The notes under the pieces: model-generated
What the model was told of the DNA's origin: nothing
The model's database searches: none
Seen by the model: only the letters and a program-made list of their open reading frames with translations
Shown here: positions 11,510 through 23,087 of the stretch, piece by piece
How positions within the stretch are numbered: the first letter of the stretch is position 1
Layout: the number at the start of each line of letters is the position of its first letter
Program-made: the position numbers and the translations under genes
Source: Tilletia caries
Taxonomy: Eukaryota; Basidiomycota; Exobasidiomycetes; Tilletiales; Tilletiaceae
Reading direction: 5' to 3'
DNA length: 64,000 bases
NCBI GenBank assembly: GCA_032718865.1
Contig: JALUTQ010000007.1
Span: 744,001-808,000 of the forward strand

Positions 11510-11834
11510 GACGAGATTCGAGAGCGCGCAAAGCGCAAGCTGTAGCCGGCAAGGAGCAGGCGTGAAGATCCGAAGAGGCTGCAACAATAAGGATTGAACA
11601 AAGTTGGAGATGACTGGCGAGAGAAGAAGTGATCAGCGATTGGTACCAGCAGTAAGCACCCAGCTGGACAGCGGCGGAGAAAGGAGAAGGGTCCGCAGAG
11701 TCGGCAGAAAAGCGCGCGCGAGACGTGCTGCAAGACAGGCGCAGACGGATAGGCGCAGCAATGGGCGTTGCGTGGGTTTGAGGATGGGTAGGGGTGATTG
11801 GGCAGTGGTATACTTAGTAGTAGTGGAAAGTTTG

Positions 11835-11890
11835 GGCGACCCTGGAAAAATGTGGGGCGACCTGAAAGGCTGACCCAAACGGCGTTCCAT
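11835..11890 (-). repeat. 56-bp duplicated upstream element, copy B
   Basis: Inverted copy of 9917-9972, with one mismatch. On the minus strand it lies about 325 bases upstream of the ATG-containing start of the unresolved locus, close to the spacing of copy A from its gene. The two copies therefore face each other across two convergent transcription units. Confidence 0.9.
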
Positions 11891-12197
11891 ATCAGTGCAC
11901 GTCCAAGAATGGAATTACCTCCCAGGACCACTTTCTTCACTATCCACCCCAACATGGCTGGCAGTGAAGCAACGAAAGCTGCAACGGGCCTGGAAGGTGC
12001 AGAAAAATCAGGGAAGACGGGGACCGGGCTTGATATCAGCGATTGAGACTGAAGGTCATGCCTTGGAGAGGAGGGGCGTGTGCGGCTGTACTCGACACGG
12101 ACCAACCACGGCATAACCTCCGTATCAACGACCAGCCCCGGGCAATCAACCCCTTCACGACCAGCACAAGTTTTTGCTCAAGATCCGAGTTCGACGC
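11891..12197. other. Divergent spacer upstream of the HIT gene
   Basis: Presumed promoter of the HIT-domain gene (+) and distal upstream region of the minus-strand locus. I see no coding segment supported by splice structure. Confidence 0.35.
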
Positions 12198-13112
12198 ATG
12201 AAGATGCCATCTCTCTTCGAACGCGTCACCGGTCGGAACGTGCCGTCGCCGGACTCGCCAGATGTCATCGAGCGATGCCTGTTCTGCCATGTCAGCGCCG
12301 AGCGAGATTTTTCAATCGTAGCAGAGGTGAGCCGAGAGCCGTCCCTGCGATTTCCTACCATTTCATGTTACGAAGAGAAGACCTGCCTTTGCTGACGAAC
12401 CTTTCCGTCCCTTCCTCGGGTTGTGTTGGAAGTAGAACGACAAGTTTGTCGTCTTCAGGGACAAGTATCCCTCAGCGCGAGTCCATCTACTTGTCACACC
12501 CCGGGCCCATATACCAAACACGAGCAACCTCGGTCAAGGCCATGTTGAAATGGGTGAGTCCTTCCGTTTCCAGTTCCGGCACCCGCCTGTCCTATTCAAA
12601 CGCTGACGATTGGCTTCTTCTGCTTCGACCTCTCACGCCGTAAACAAAAGTCAAGGAAATGCTCGCATTGGGGACTCAGGCACTCGACTCGGTTCGGGTG
12701 ACGGCTGCGGTTGACGAAGAGGACCAGAAGAAGAAGAAGCACAAGGACGGACAGTCGGGCTACGTCTTTGGATTTCACGTCCCTCCTTTTCGATCGTGAG
12801 TAGCCACCCTGCCCCTTCCATTTTACTCTCACTTCGCCCCATATATGCCTCATCTCTTGCCACCGCAGCCCAGGCGGCCTTCACAGGCTCTCCGTCAGAC
12901 TGACCTCCTTCTCTTCACTTGCGTACAGCGTTGACCATCTCCACCTGCATTGTCAGCAACTACCCTACTTGTCCAGACGGCAAGGGCTCAAATACCCCAT
13001 CTTGGAACCCTCAGGAAAATCGCAGTTCAAAGGTACGGGCTGGTTCGTCACCGCGCAACAGGCGATTGACATCCTGTCTTCCGGCCAGAAGATCGGCTTT
13101 GGATCGTGCTAG
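12198..13112 (+). CDS. HIT-domain nucleotide hydrolase/transferase (HINT3-like)
   Basis: Histidine-triad family protein, which binds and cleaves nucleoside phosphoramidates or dinucleotides. The start at 12198 encodes MKMPSLFERVTGRNV, followed by the N-terminal HIT signature CLFCHVSAERDFSIVAE, where the two Cys may bind zinc. After an intron come NDKFVVFRDKYPSARVHLLV and PRAHIPNTSNLGQGHVEMV; after another, KEMLALGTQALDSVRV with a Lys-rich insert (EEDQKKKKHKDG) and YVFGFHVPPF. The last exon carries the catalytic triad VDHLHLHCQQLP and ends GQKIGFGSC at 13112. The HLHLHCQ form and the C-terminal LKYPILEPSG extension resemble HINT3/aprataxin-type HIT proteins more than HINT1. Four exons with typical short introns. 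Confidence 0.82.
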
Positions 13113-13488
13113 GATCGTTTCTTAACACCACTATTCTCGCCTCAGTGTGTACATATTTCATAGAAAAGGTCCATTCGATTAGGCCTGGGGGTGGTGTGAA
13201 GAGGGTTATAAGTGATAAAAGCTATAGGATCGTGAGTCGTGACTGAGTACCAAAAGAGGCAGGCTAGGTGCTAGTGATCTCGATTCCGTCCTCGTAAGGG
13301 CGCCAATAGATGATAAATGTCGAAGATGTGGCAGGGACAGGTTCCAGTCGGGAAGCGGTTGGTGGAGAGGGAAGTTCCTGAGAAAGTGTCCGGTGCGTAC
13401 CGAAGCAACGCCGAATAAGGAAAAGGGAAGGAGGATCAGACGAATGAATGATCCTGCCGCAGTGTCTCGAGTAAATGAGTGTATGCGA
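13113..13488. other. Convergent spacer HIT gene / MAG-like 2
   Basis: This is the 3'-to-3' region between two genes. I see only likely untranslated sequence. Confidence 0.4.
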
Positions 13489-14588
13489 TCAGTGGTGGCC
13501 GAAGTGGTGGGCGCGCTTGCTGGCACCGGGGGTGATCTCAGGACCAGCGGCCAGAGCCCTGGGTACGACCTTGACAGGGCCGCTGTGGAGGGTCTTGTAC
13601 TCCTTGCAGTTGGAGGTCTTTCCGGGCTTGTGGGGGTTAGGGGTGTGTGCATCGCCCTGCCAGAAGAAGGAGCTCGAGATGCTCTCCTTCCCGTTGACGT
13701 TCTTCTTGACGCGGTACCAGCCGGGCATCTGTCCGTCATCACTGTCACACTGGTCGAAGCCCGGTCCGTAGTCTGAGATGCAGAGAAGGGATAAGAATTG
13801 ATCAGCAAGGTTCGTCCCCTCACGGTAGTGTTTGGTGATGAAGTACCCACCTCCGGGGTGGGAAAATCGGGCTCCCATTTCATCGTACTGGTGGGGACAC
13901 AGGCGGAGCTTCTCAGGTGCCGTCTCGAAGCAAGCACGGAAAGAGAACTCGGTAGCCGACATGAAACTCTGATGACGATAGCCGATGATAGAATCCAAGT
14001 CAGCAATCAGCCCTGCAATCACTTCGGAGATGCAATATCGAGACTCACAGCCCATTCGTGCATCTGGGTGAACTGCTTGTTGGTTCCGGGGATCGTGCGG
14101 GAGAAGACCAGACCGCCGGGAGGGTTGCCATAGCCGTCCGCACCGTGGGAGTCGAGCTCACCGCCGGCATCCTTCTTCTTGATGCCAATCTTGGTGAAGT
14201 CACCGTAGCCTGTGATTTGCATGAAGGACTTGGCCTTGATGAAGTGGGCCTGCTTGATGGTTCCATCAGGAATGAGACGAGTTCCGTACCCTGACTTGAG
14301 GCAGTAGGCGACCATGTTCTTCTCCTCGTTGCCTACATCGACGTTGTGCTTGAAGGGACCCCAGAGACAGAAATCGTGCACACTGTTGATGAAGGCGTTC
14401 TGGCACATGGACTTCTCGTTGTGAGGCGCCCACTTGTCGCACCGGTTCGTGCCGACCTGACCCTTCTCCCACTTGTCGGGCAGCTTGTCCACAGTGAATG
14501 TGGGCTTGTACATGTGCTGGGGGTCCACGGCGGCCATAACCGTTGTTGGCAGAAGCACCGCAAGGGCGAAGAAAGACTTGGCGATCAT
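13489..14588 (-). CDS. Secreted macrophage-activating-glycoprotein-like protein (copy 2)
   Basis: Paralog of the gene at 340-1818. The start at 14588 gives a signal peptide (MIAKSFFALAVLLPTTVMA). The first exon runs unbroken through NRCDKWAPHNEKSMCQNAFI, VHDFCLWGPFKHNVDVGNEE, SGYGTRLIPDGTIKQAHFI, MQITGYGDFTKIGIKKKDAG and GNPPGGLVFSRTIPGTNKQF to QMHEW. After an intron come FMSATEFSFRACFETAPEKL, LCPHQYDEMGARFSHPGGGY, then DYGPGFDQCDSDDGQMPGWY, and a basic tail ending KRAHHFGHH. The CQNA..DFCLWGP, GTRLIPDGT and GGELDSHGADGYGNPPGGLV motifs define the family. It has fewer introns in its 5' half than copy 1, where the same region is split several times, so intron loss or gain has occurred between the copies. 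Function unknown; secretion is inferred from the signal peptide. Confidence 0.85.
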
Positions 14589-15583
14589 CTTGAGAGAAAG
14601 GACTGTGTGTATGTGGAAGGGGGATAGGGAAAGAAGGGGAGAGAGAGCAGACAGGGAGGAAGGGAGTAACTGAGGAAGTGAGGAAGGGAGAGATGGTGGT
14701 CAAGCAAACCCGAAGGTGAGTGGGCACATTATTGGGTGTTGATGTAGGTTTCGTTACAGCGCGAAAGCATCTGGTCACTGGTGGCACATCTGTCTGTAAT
14801 GAAGTGTATGGGGAAGTTAGTGCCTATTACAGCCTTGCATGTGCTGATAGGAGGGAGGCTGCAGCGGGGGCCAGCTGCCAGGCGCGAACCGACTGTGGGA
14901 ATTGCTAACTGGGAACCAACACCGCCGGCAAAAGGAACGGTGAGCGAAACAAATGCGAGACCGCAACTGGCGGTACAGTGGTAGACTGGTAGTACGGATC
15001 GCCCATGCATTTCGAGAGCTTGCCGCCTGCGCGGGTTTCGATGCGTGAATGCTGTGCTCGGGACTGCGGCACAAGTCCTACGAAAGCCCACAGAGCCACA
15101 GCAGGAACTCGAGGCGCTCGAGGCTCGAGCTCAGGTTATCGGCTCAGCCCGGCGCAACGACGACGCCGTGCGAACGAGCCTTTTTCCGCGGATCGGAGGA
15201 TTCACGCCACTGGCATTTGGCGGACTGGCGGACAGGTCACACAGCGGACTTGGGTTTTGGGCGGAGGGGCGGTGCTGTCGTGTGTGATCCGAGGCGGTAC
15301 CAGGACGGTTCGACGTTTGACTGTCGAAAGTTCGCATTTCGCAGCGCATTTTCAAAAGATCTTTTCTGCCTGGCATTCTCAAATCTCAAAATTCCGACGC
15401 GCTCGACCAGGAAGAACGAAAGCAGCGGCGAGGCGGCTGGCTTGCGAACGAACCACCCACGCCGCGGAGAACTCACACACACACTCGCCTTTCTCCTCTG
15501 CGACTTGCGGCCCCCAGACACCACCAGGTTTTGTCTGCTACCTCCCTCACAACAGGCCTTCCTTTCTTCGCGAGTTCACAGGC
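14589..15583. other. Divergent intergenic region MAG-like 2 / RAE1
   Basis: About 1 kb of promoter sequence for both genes. Long open frames cross it (for example 15005-15841, + strand), but they lack homology-like features and run into RAE1 in the wrong frame. A pyrimidine-rich leader precedes the RAE1 ATG. Confidence 0.4.
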
Positions 15584-17236
15584 ATGTCGTCGCTGTTCGG
15601 CGCATCGACTTTTGGAGCGGGCAGCACCAACACCTTCGGCCAAGCCGCGGCTGCCCCTCAGCAATCCATTGACGCCAAGGATTTCGAACTCTCCAATCCG
15701 CCCCCAGACAGCACTTCCTCCCTCAGCTTTGCGCCGCAGGCGGACTTCCTCGCCGTGGGTAGCTGGGACAACAATGTGAGTCTAGACAGAACTGCTGAAT
15801 GCGCAGTCTCGCGACGAGCACAGCTGCGCAATCGGGACTGAGTGGTTCTACTTTGGCGAACAGGTCCGCGTATACGAGATCCAACCAGACGGATCCTCGG
15901 TACCCAAGGCGATGTATCCCCACGAGGGGCCCGTCCTGGATGTGACATGGAGCAAGGTGAGCTCAAAGTGTGCGCCCAGCCTCAGCATCCCTTCTTGTCG
16001 CGCGTCTGACTCCATTTTCATTTTGACACGTAGGACGGGACCAAAATTCTGTCGGGCGGAGCGGATAAGGCTGGAAGGATGTTCGACGTTCAGACGCAAC
16101 AGAGCCAGCAGATTGCGCAGCATGATCAAGCGATTCGATGCTTGCGGTGGGTGGATTTCAACGGTGGGATTCTGGCAACGGGGAGCTGGGACAAGACAGT
16201 GAAGGTAAGTTGCTCATGCTCATGACTTCACTGCTGCCGTCTGGACGTCCTGACACGATACTTGGCTTGCGCAGTACTGGGACTTGCGGTCGCCAAATCC
16301 CGTTGCGACTGCGCAGCTGGCGGAACGATGCTACACGATGGACTGTCAATGGCCGTACCTCGTCGTCGGCACTGCAGAGCGCAAGCTGCAAATATTCGAT
16401 CTGTCCCAAAATCCCACGCAAGCAATGGCAGTGAGTACCTGATCGGCCGATGCAATTCTTCTTGCCGTCCCCGGCGCTGACGTTGGCTTCATCACTTCCC
16501 GTTTTCAGACAATGGACAGCCCTTTGAAGTGGCAGACACGCGTCGTCTCCTGCTTTACCCGGGCAGAACAGCCTGGCCAGCAACCAGCCGCACCGGGCTT
16601 TGCTGTTGGTAGCGTAGAGGGGCGCGTTGCGATCCAGTACATTAAGGACGAGAACAAGGGGTGAGTTTTCCATCGACTTTACTTATGTGGACGTACGCCA
16701 TTCATTGCTGATCTTTCGCCCAAACAGTTCGAACTTCTCCTTCAAGTGTCATCGCAAGGAAGGGGGTCTGCGAGAACCATCTCAGCTGTACGCTGTAAAT
16801 GCCATCAGCTTCCATCCCATTCATGGCACATTCTCGACTGCTGGCAGCGACGGTACTATCAACTTCTGGGATAAAGACAGCAAGACGCGGCTGAAGAGTG
16901 AGTTTTCCTACCAGTGGCTGGGGGTGGTGCTTCTGCTTTTTGGCGGGTCGACTTACTGGACTGTGCTCTCGGTAGACTTTGATTCAAAGGGCGGAGCGAT
17001 CCCGGCGACAGCGTTCAATCGTAACGGCGCCATCTTCGCATACGCAGGTGAGTTATTTTCTGGATCTGCATTGCTGTCCTCCTTACAAGAAACCCAGGCT
17101 GACGTTGCTCTCCGTTCTTCAAGTATCTTACGACTGGCACAAGGGATACAGCCACCATACCCCACAGCATCCGAACCAGATCTTCTTGCATGCGTGCAAG
17201 GATGAGGAGGTGCGACGCAGACCGAAGAAGACGTGA
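15584..17236 (+). CDS. RAE1: mRNA export factor RAE1/GLE2 (WD40)
   Basis: Seven-bladed WD40 protein of the nuclear pore that binds Nup98-type GLEBS motifs and promotes mRNA export. The start at 15584 encodes MSSLFGASTFGAGSTNTFGQ, then the conserved LSFAPQADFLAVGSWDNN. After an intron follow [162 protein letters not shown] and AVSYDWHKGYSHHTPQHPNQ. The protein ends EEVRRRPKKT at 17236. The last motif (YDWHKG..P) is typical of Rae1 rather than the related Bub3. About eight exons with short introns; length near 370 residues matches the family. Confidence 0.93.
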
Positions 17237-19204
17237 CATACCAACAAGCTGTACAAACGATGAACGATGAGCTGGCCGCAGAACCTGATCAGAGAATCTA
17301 GCTGCAATAATCGAAGGCAGCGTGTTCGCTACGTACGAATGTACGAGAGAGCACCCAGTCTCCAATCATCAGGGATAAGCTAGTCTCTCGCGCAGACCTG
17401 TGATAGACCAGTGATAGACCATCTAGCGCACCCCCTGCGCGAGAGTCTGTGCTCTGCACAATCGCACACACCTAGCGCAGGGTGCGTGGGATAGCTTAGA
17501 CCTCGCACAGCCCAGCGCGGGGCCCAGCGCGGGGTTCACACATCCCTCTAATCCAGGCTGCTCGCACACATCTCGCGCACCCTCGCGCGAGGAACAAGTT
17601 GCCCGTTTTGATGGTATCCAAAGAATTGATTTACAAGTCAAGTTAAGGACAGGGTTACAGCAGTCAACACTACAAGGTACAGAGTGGGTGATGGGTGAGC
17701 TGGAAGCGTGCGGAAACTACCAGCAGCGTGATCTACACCGCAAGATCTCCTGCATGCGAGCTGGGGATAGGAGAAGGAAGCTCGATATGACAAGATCCGA
17801 GTGACGAGACACCGGGACCCGGGCATGCTAGAATCTGGATGAATGCTGGCAAGAATGAAGAATCAAAGGGTTAAGAGGTTAGATTCTTCGAAGCTGATTC
17901 CTGGACACAAGACAATGTGGGGACGATGTAGGTGTAGAGGTGGTCGTCAGTATAATCATTGATCCAGACTGACTCTTGCGTGGTATCCGTCCGTGGAATG
18001 AATGTACTGATCGACACATGCAATTCACGCCATTTCGGAGACGTTATGGACTGGAAGTGGGACGTGATGCGGTGCTTTCGGCGCACGAGGTTCAAAAGAT
18101 CTGGGAGTGGGTTATGGGGGATGGGTTCATAAGACGCAAAGCCAACAAGATGTTGAAGGTGAGCTATGAGTATGCGACTGTAGGACACCAAAATGCGCAA
18201 TTGCCTGGGATAAGAGTCAGCACGGAGCGGAGAGATTAGCTGTCAGCAGGACGTCAAATGTCAATCGTCCATCGTCAATTCTAGCTCGTCTGTGCAGCAA
18301 TGCTAGATCTGGAGAATGAAAGTATGCAACCAAACAGAAAAGACCAAGCGATCAAATGCAGTTGTCGGTCTGATCAGTATTCGTCACTCGTCAGTAAGAA
18401 GGGCGAATGAATAGCAGCTGTTTACCGGGGTCAGTGTGTGAGAACTGAGATGTCAAATGTCAATGTTATCAGAAGTCAGTCAGTACGAGTGTTGACAGCA
18501 TGACTCCTGAGCATGAGGTCTGTGAGTGAGGTTAGCGTCATGCACGTCCACAGTCCATAAAACCTGACTGTCGAGATATCGAAGCTATAGCTGTGTACCA
18601 GTGTACCGTCCTACCTACATGCGTGATGCGCATATGTCCAATCGTCTGAGGGTGAATGAGAGAAGACATCAGTAGCACCATTCAATGATTCACGCTGCTT
18701 TCTACGAGGCATGAACCACACACCGCAGGACAATCGCAGATGCCGTTCCGCCGTTCATGACCTGTTGTTGCAGACTCTTGCGGACGACGCAAAGGAAGCG
18801 ATGGGCTGGCCGCTGGCGACACGTACCGGCGTACGTGAGGCAGTCCAGGGTAGCTGTGAGCGCCAGGCAGGGGCGAAGCAGGACAAAGGGAAGCTGTTGC
18901 TGAGATAATCATCGAGGTGGACTGTGAGACAGGGGTTGAAACAGAGCTTTAAGTCAAAGTCACCACGCACCATCTCACCACCGCAGAAACATGATGCCCG
19001 TCCTTAGAGGAGACAGCGGAAGAAGACTGACTGACTGAAGAAAGGAAAGGCAAGCTGTGAGATCGAGCGAACGACCGATGCAGAAGGAGCAGGGGTTGGG
19101 TAACACGTCAGCTGTCAGCATCGGACTGTCAGCATCGGACCATGACGCAAGTGCTGTAGGAAACAGGTCAGCAGTTGCGAGACACTTGAGTTGGGATATG
19201 TAGT
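17237..19204. other. Gene-poor region at left edge of the transposon island
   Basis: It contains a cluster of GC-rich repeats (17380-17610) and then about 1.6 kb of sequence with many short reiterated motifs such as GTCAGTCAGT, ATGTCAAATGTCAATG and a 14-bp tandem pair CTGTCAGCATCGGA at 19112-19139. Two overlapping open frames (17871-18200 minus, 17976-18239 plus) have no recognisable domain and I do not call them. Confidence 0.4.
17380..17610. repeat. GC-rich short-motif repeat cluster, left
   Basis: Dense repeats of CTCGCGCAGACC, GATAGACCA, CTAGCGCA, CCCAGCGCGGGG and CTCGCGCGAGG. The cluster shares motifs, in inverted orientation, with the one at 27430-27725; for example GCGCGAGGAACAAGTTGCC here versus GCGCGAGAAGAAACTTGCC in the reverse complement there. 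I interpret the pair as subterminal repeats of one large transposon. Confidence 0.5.
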
Positions 19205-19211
19205 TATAAAA
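19205..19211 (+). promoter_or_regulatory. TATA-like box
   Basis: TATAAAA lies 138 bases upstream of the ATG at 19349, followed by a pyrimidine-rich leader (CTTCCTGTCATTCTCTCATC). It is a plausible core promoter for the plus-strand gene. Confidence 0.45.
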
Positions 19212-19348
19212 GAAGGACGTTAGCCAACCACAGTCATCGCACACCATGCTAGTTACTTCCCTATTCCCTTCCTGTCATTCTCTCATCTTCATAAATCTCA
19301 AGGTCTCGACATTTAACGTACTATCGTTCCTCCTCGTCGTCAATCGTC

Positions 19349-21063
19349 ATGGAGCAAACACAAGATCAGAACAGCAGTGGTCAGTACCTGAGTCTTGACA
19401 TGGAATGTGGCAGAAAGGGGGACGTGAGTCGTGACTAACATACCTGTACATGTTCGCTGCAGCAGCAGTTGGAGATGCCGCTAGTCGCGGTGGTCGCGGT
19501 GGTCGTGGCGGTCGTGGCGGTCGTGGTGGCGGTCGTGGTGGCTCAAGTGGCGCCGGGTCCATCAACATGCCAGACGTTCCTGGCGGCGGCAACTTCAACG
19601 AGCTGAACGCTCAGTTACAGGAGTCTATGGAACAGAATAACACAGCTATGCGACAGTGGGTGAAGGACGAGGTCAAAGCAGATCTTCACAAGTACCACCA
19701 AGCTGCTGCCAGTTTCGCTACTACTCACAGTATCGCAAACCTGGAAGACGTGCAGGTCTCCGGAGTCACAGACGGGCGCATCGTCATCGTACTCAATGCT
19801 GTGGAGTTCGATGGACTGCAAGATGTTCTGAGGGGCCAACGAGAAATCAAGAAGACGCTTGAGGATACCCAAAAAACGCTTCAAGAGACCCAAGACAAGC
19901 TCACCGATGCCCAAGACGAGATTCGGATCTTGAAGCAGCAAGGTCAAACCCAAAGGACGTTGCCGCGAGGAGTTACCCGCGCCAGGGACCAAGAGGATGA
20001 GGACGAATCGACAGATGAGGACGAGTCCGGGACTCACAAACGGACAAGGACTGGCCATGGACGCAAGGACAACCGCATACAGCGAGCGTTTGAGCGTCTT
20101 CTGCGCCTCTGCATGGGACTTGCAGCGAAGGGGGCCTGGCCATCGTTCCCAAGTGTTGACAAGTCGTCGCCAGATTGGCCGCGGGAGGTACCGGAAGTGG
20201 ATATGGAGGATCCAGTCGATCCAGACGATCCAGACGCCAACATCGATCCACGGCTTCGCCACCATGTACCACTGGGAAAGCCACTGCTGCGACTCAACTG
20301 GGTCAATGGACGACTTGACGACAAGGAATTTTCTGCCGTTCTTGCGGACTTGTCAGAGGAGCTGGCAGAGAACGCTGATGATCATGACTTACCGAGCGAC
20401 CCAGAAAAACGCTCTGTTGAATATATTCGCAGCGCGTGCAAACGCACGCTGGTCAACATCAAACGCAGCGCACGCGAGCTTCAGGTCAAAGGTGCGGAGG
20501 TGGTGGAGCAAGAAAAGGCTCACAAACTGCGCAAGGACCGACGCGGAGGGCGACACAACACGAGACTCAACGCACGACTTGCCATTGCCGAACAGAATCC
20601 TCTGGAATTCGGACCTGCTGCCGTCGCGATGGTTATTCCTGCGTGTGTAGAAAAGGACGAATCAGAAGATGAGCTTCATGAGGAGCAAATGCAGGGCGAC
20701 AATCCTGAAGATGACCGTTCGGCGACGCGCAAAAGGGACTCCATCCGAGCGATCATCCCAGAGTGGTGGTCGCAAGAGAACAAGGACTTACAGACTCGGC
20801 TCGACAAAGAGGTGCCGGGATCACTGTCGTCGTACAGGATCAAAGCGGCCACACATCTCAAGCCCCACACTACACCACTCCACAAGTCAATTCCTCGCAT
20901 CGCCATCAGCTCAACGTGGGCCAATGCTCACCCAGATCTCGTCCGCCGCGTGAAGAAGAACGCCGCTCCGTTCAAGCCGGAGCGTGGGGCACTCGCTGCC
21001 AGCGCAGAGGAGTTTGGCTCGCCCATCACAGGGCTTACTCTTCTTCAAGCAGGTTCTCTGTAA
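19349..21063 (+). CDS. RGG-rich coiled-coil protein of unknown function, in transposon island
   Basis: Intact two-exon gene encoding about 543 residues; I do not recognise a domain. Exon 1 (19349-19379) encodes MEQTQDQNSS, and exon 2 starts at 19463. Visible features in order: an RGG/GGR tract (residues about 18-37) of the RNA-binding type; a coiled coil around residues 130-170 (REIKKTLEDTQKTLQETQDK); an acidic stretch (RDQEDEDESTDEDES) followed by a basic KRTRTGHGRKDNRIQR segment; a globular middle with HHVPLGKPLLRLNW; a second basic patch (KAHKLRKDRRGGRHNTRLNA); and the conserved-looking IPEWWSQENKDLQTRLDKEV. Basic patches, RGG and coiled coil suggest a nucleic-acid-binding oligomer. Position next to a broken transposase suggests an accessory protein of the element, comparable in role to TnpA of CACTA elements, but that is inference. 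Confidence 0.6.
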
Positions 21064-21826
21064 GACGATGACGGTGAAGATGGTTGATGCTGGACCAAGG
21101 CTGGTTGGGACGTGGGGATTGCGCTGAGCAGATCGTCGAGAAGCGAGTGTCAACCGACACACACACACGATGGAGGAGAAAGAGAGGCGTGATGGATGGG
21201 TGGAGGGCTCGAGTTGGCATGGCTCGGTTCATTATCAGGTTTTCTTGGAGCCCGTTGACGAAACCATTTCCTTCTATGTTCAAACTTCAAACTGATGGTG
21301 CTCACACCACTCAAAGAGGCAAATGTATGAAGATCAGATATGTTCGAGACGGGGGACAGCAGATAGTAACTTGGAGCGCTGTGGATGACTCACTACGTCA
21401 CAAGCTCTGATGACGAAGGGAAATGGTTCCAAGAAGCTGGTCGAGCTGCAGAAACGGGGTGGGAAAGTAAGGGAAAGTGACCGAAGCAAAAAGTATCAGC
21501 AGCCAGCAGCACGTCGAGCACGATGGAAAACATTGCCAACACCACCCAAACACCAACTACTGACCACGGAGCCTACTGAAGCGTTGGACCTAGGCAAACT
21601 GCAGACCGCACTGAGAAGGCCACAAACGGAGGGAGGTTGTTGTTGTGGCTTGGTGACCACGGTCCACGAGGCGATGTCTGGTGGTGCCGTGGTGTGAAAG
21701 TTGAAGAAGCTTTCAGGGAGCAAAACAGCAAACGCAGAGGAAGGTCAGTAGGGTGAAGATTCCCGCGCACCTCCATATGCACTGCAGGCGTTCACGGCTC
21801 ACCACGTCTGATCCATTGATGCGTCG
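21064..21826. other. Spacer between the RGG gene and the transposase pseudogene
   Basis: Convergent 3' regions. I see no coding segment with support. Confidence 0.4.
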
Positions 21827-23087
21827 TCATGAAAGGCGCCGTTGATCTTCTCCTGGAGATACACCTGTCAGATCTTTGGTGTGGATGAGGGCAACGTCGG
21901 AGCTGAGGAGATGCGCCGGAAGAAGCTCCAAGGTATTCCACTCATCTCTGCGAGTCCAAAAGTATCTGAGTGTGGTTTGTAGGAGCTCCTCGCCGAGAAC
22001 TCTGTCGAACGCCGGCACAACTTCACGTTGCCCTCGATGGCCGAGTAGGTATAACGTCGTATGTGTTGTGAACATTCTACCACTATACTAAAAGGTGAGA
22101 CCAGTCTCGACCCAAGTGTCATGGATGATGCATATATCCAACAGTATGCACACGCGACTTGACGTGGATGGTGTGCGACAAAATTACCTCGATGCGAAAG
22201 AGGTCCAAGGAGCCGCCTGATCCTTCGACCGCAGCGTATGTTCGCGTACGGTTTGCATTGGCCCTGCTGCCGATACTGCTGAAAGAAAGGTGACCAAAGC
22301 GCATGGTCCGATGTTGTTGGAAGAAAGGCAGTACTCGAAGCCCAGTACGCTGTGATGATGTTGGTGGCAGCAAAGGCGGAAACTGGTCGCTCCACGTCCT
22401 CCTCACGTGCTCGAACAGCTGTCCGTGCAGCTCACGCGCAAGCTCGAAGGGTCTTCCATCGGAAAGCTCGACAGCGACGACGCCGGAAGCGCCCAAGACC
22501 GAGACTAGACTCAAGAACACGGGAGCAGGAGGAACAAAAACCGGCGCACGAGCTTGTCAGGCAGCATTGATGTCGTCTTTGCTACTGGCGAGGAGTAGTC
22601 CTGATCGTGCGGTGGTGAGGAAGGCTCTGGTGTACGTGGCCTCAATTTCGCCATTGCGATGGCGGTTGGTGTTCACGCTGCCGAGCTGACCGTTCATGCG
22701 TTCGAAGTGATACGCGGAAAAATGGTAGGCGGGCCCGAAGCGTCGAACATGCTGTGGTAAATGGGTCATCATGTGTGTATTGTACACAACCCACTTCTCA
22801 CCGTATAAGGTAGCCGTGGTACGACCAAACTCGCGCAACAGACGGTCAAGGTCGTCGATCTCGTGAGATGCTATACGTCGGCGAGCAGCGAGAGTAGCTG
22901 CTCCCGCAAGCAGGGCTGCATTCCGCAAGGCGTCTCGCGCTTGTATGCGTTTCGATCTGACGTTCGTGCCGGCGTTTTCTGTTCTGCTGCTCTGCTGTTG
23001 CTGATCCTGAGTCTGCTCGTCTGCTGCTGTATCGAGCGCGCTCATCGGATGATCGTTGTCGGCTGTTGTTCCTCCAGTGACTGCTAT

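Noticed and set aside
15005..15841. 278-codon open frame upstream of and across the RAE1 start
   Set aside because: It contains the RAE1 first exon in frame only in its last part; the upstream portion lacks conservation and includes promoter-like sequence. RAE1 starts at 15584.
17871..18239. Overlapping small open frames on both strands in the left flank of the transposon island
   Set aside because: No recognisable domain, no splice partners, and each is the other's shadow; neither can be preferred.
22119..22559. Selenocysteine or programmed readthrough at the transposase TGA
   Set aside because: Fungi generally lack selenocysteine machinery and no readthrough context or structure is evident; a nonsense mutation in a decaying element is simpler.
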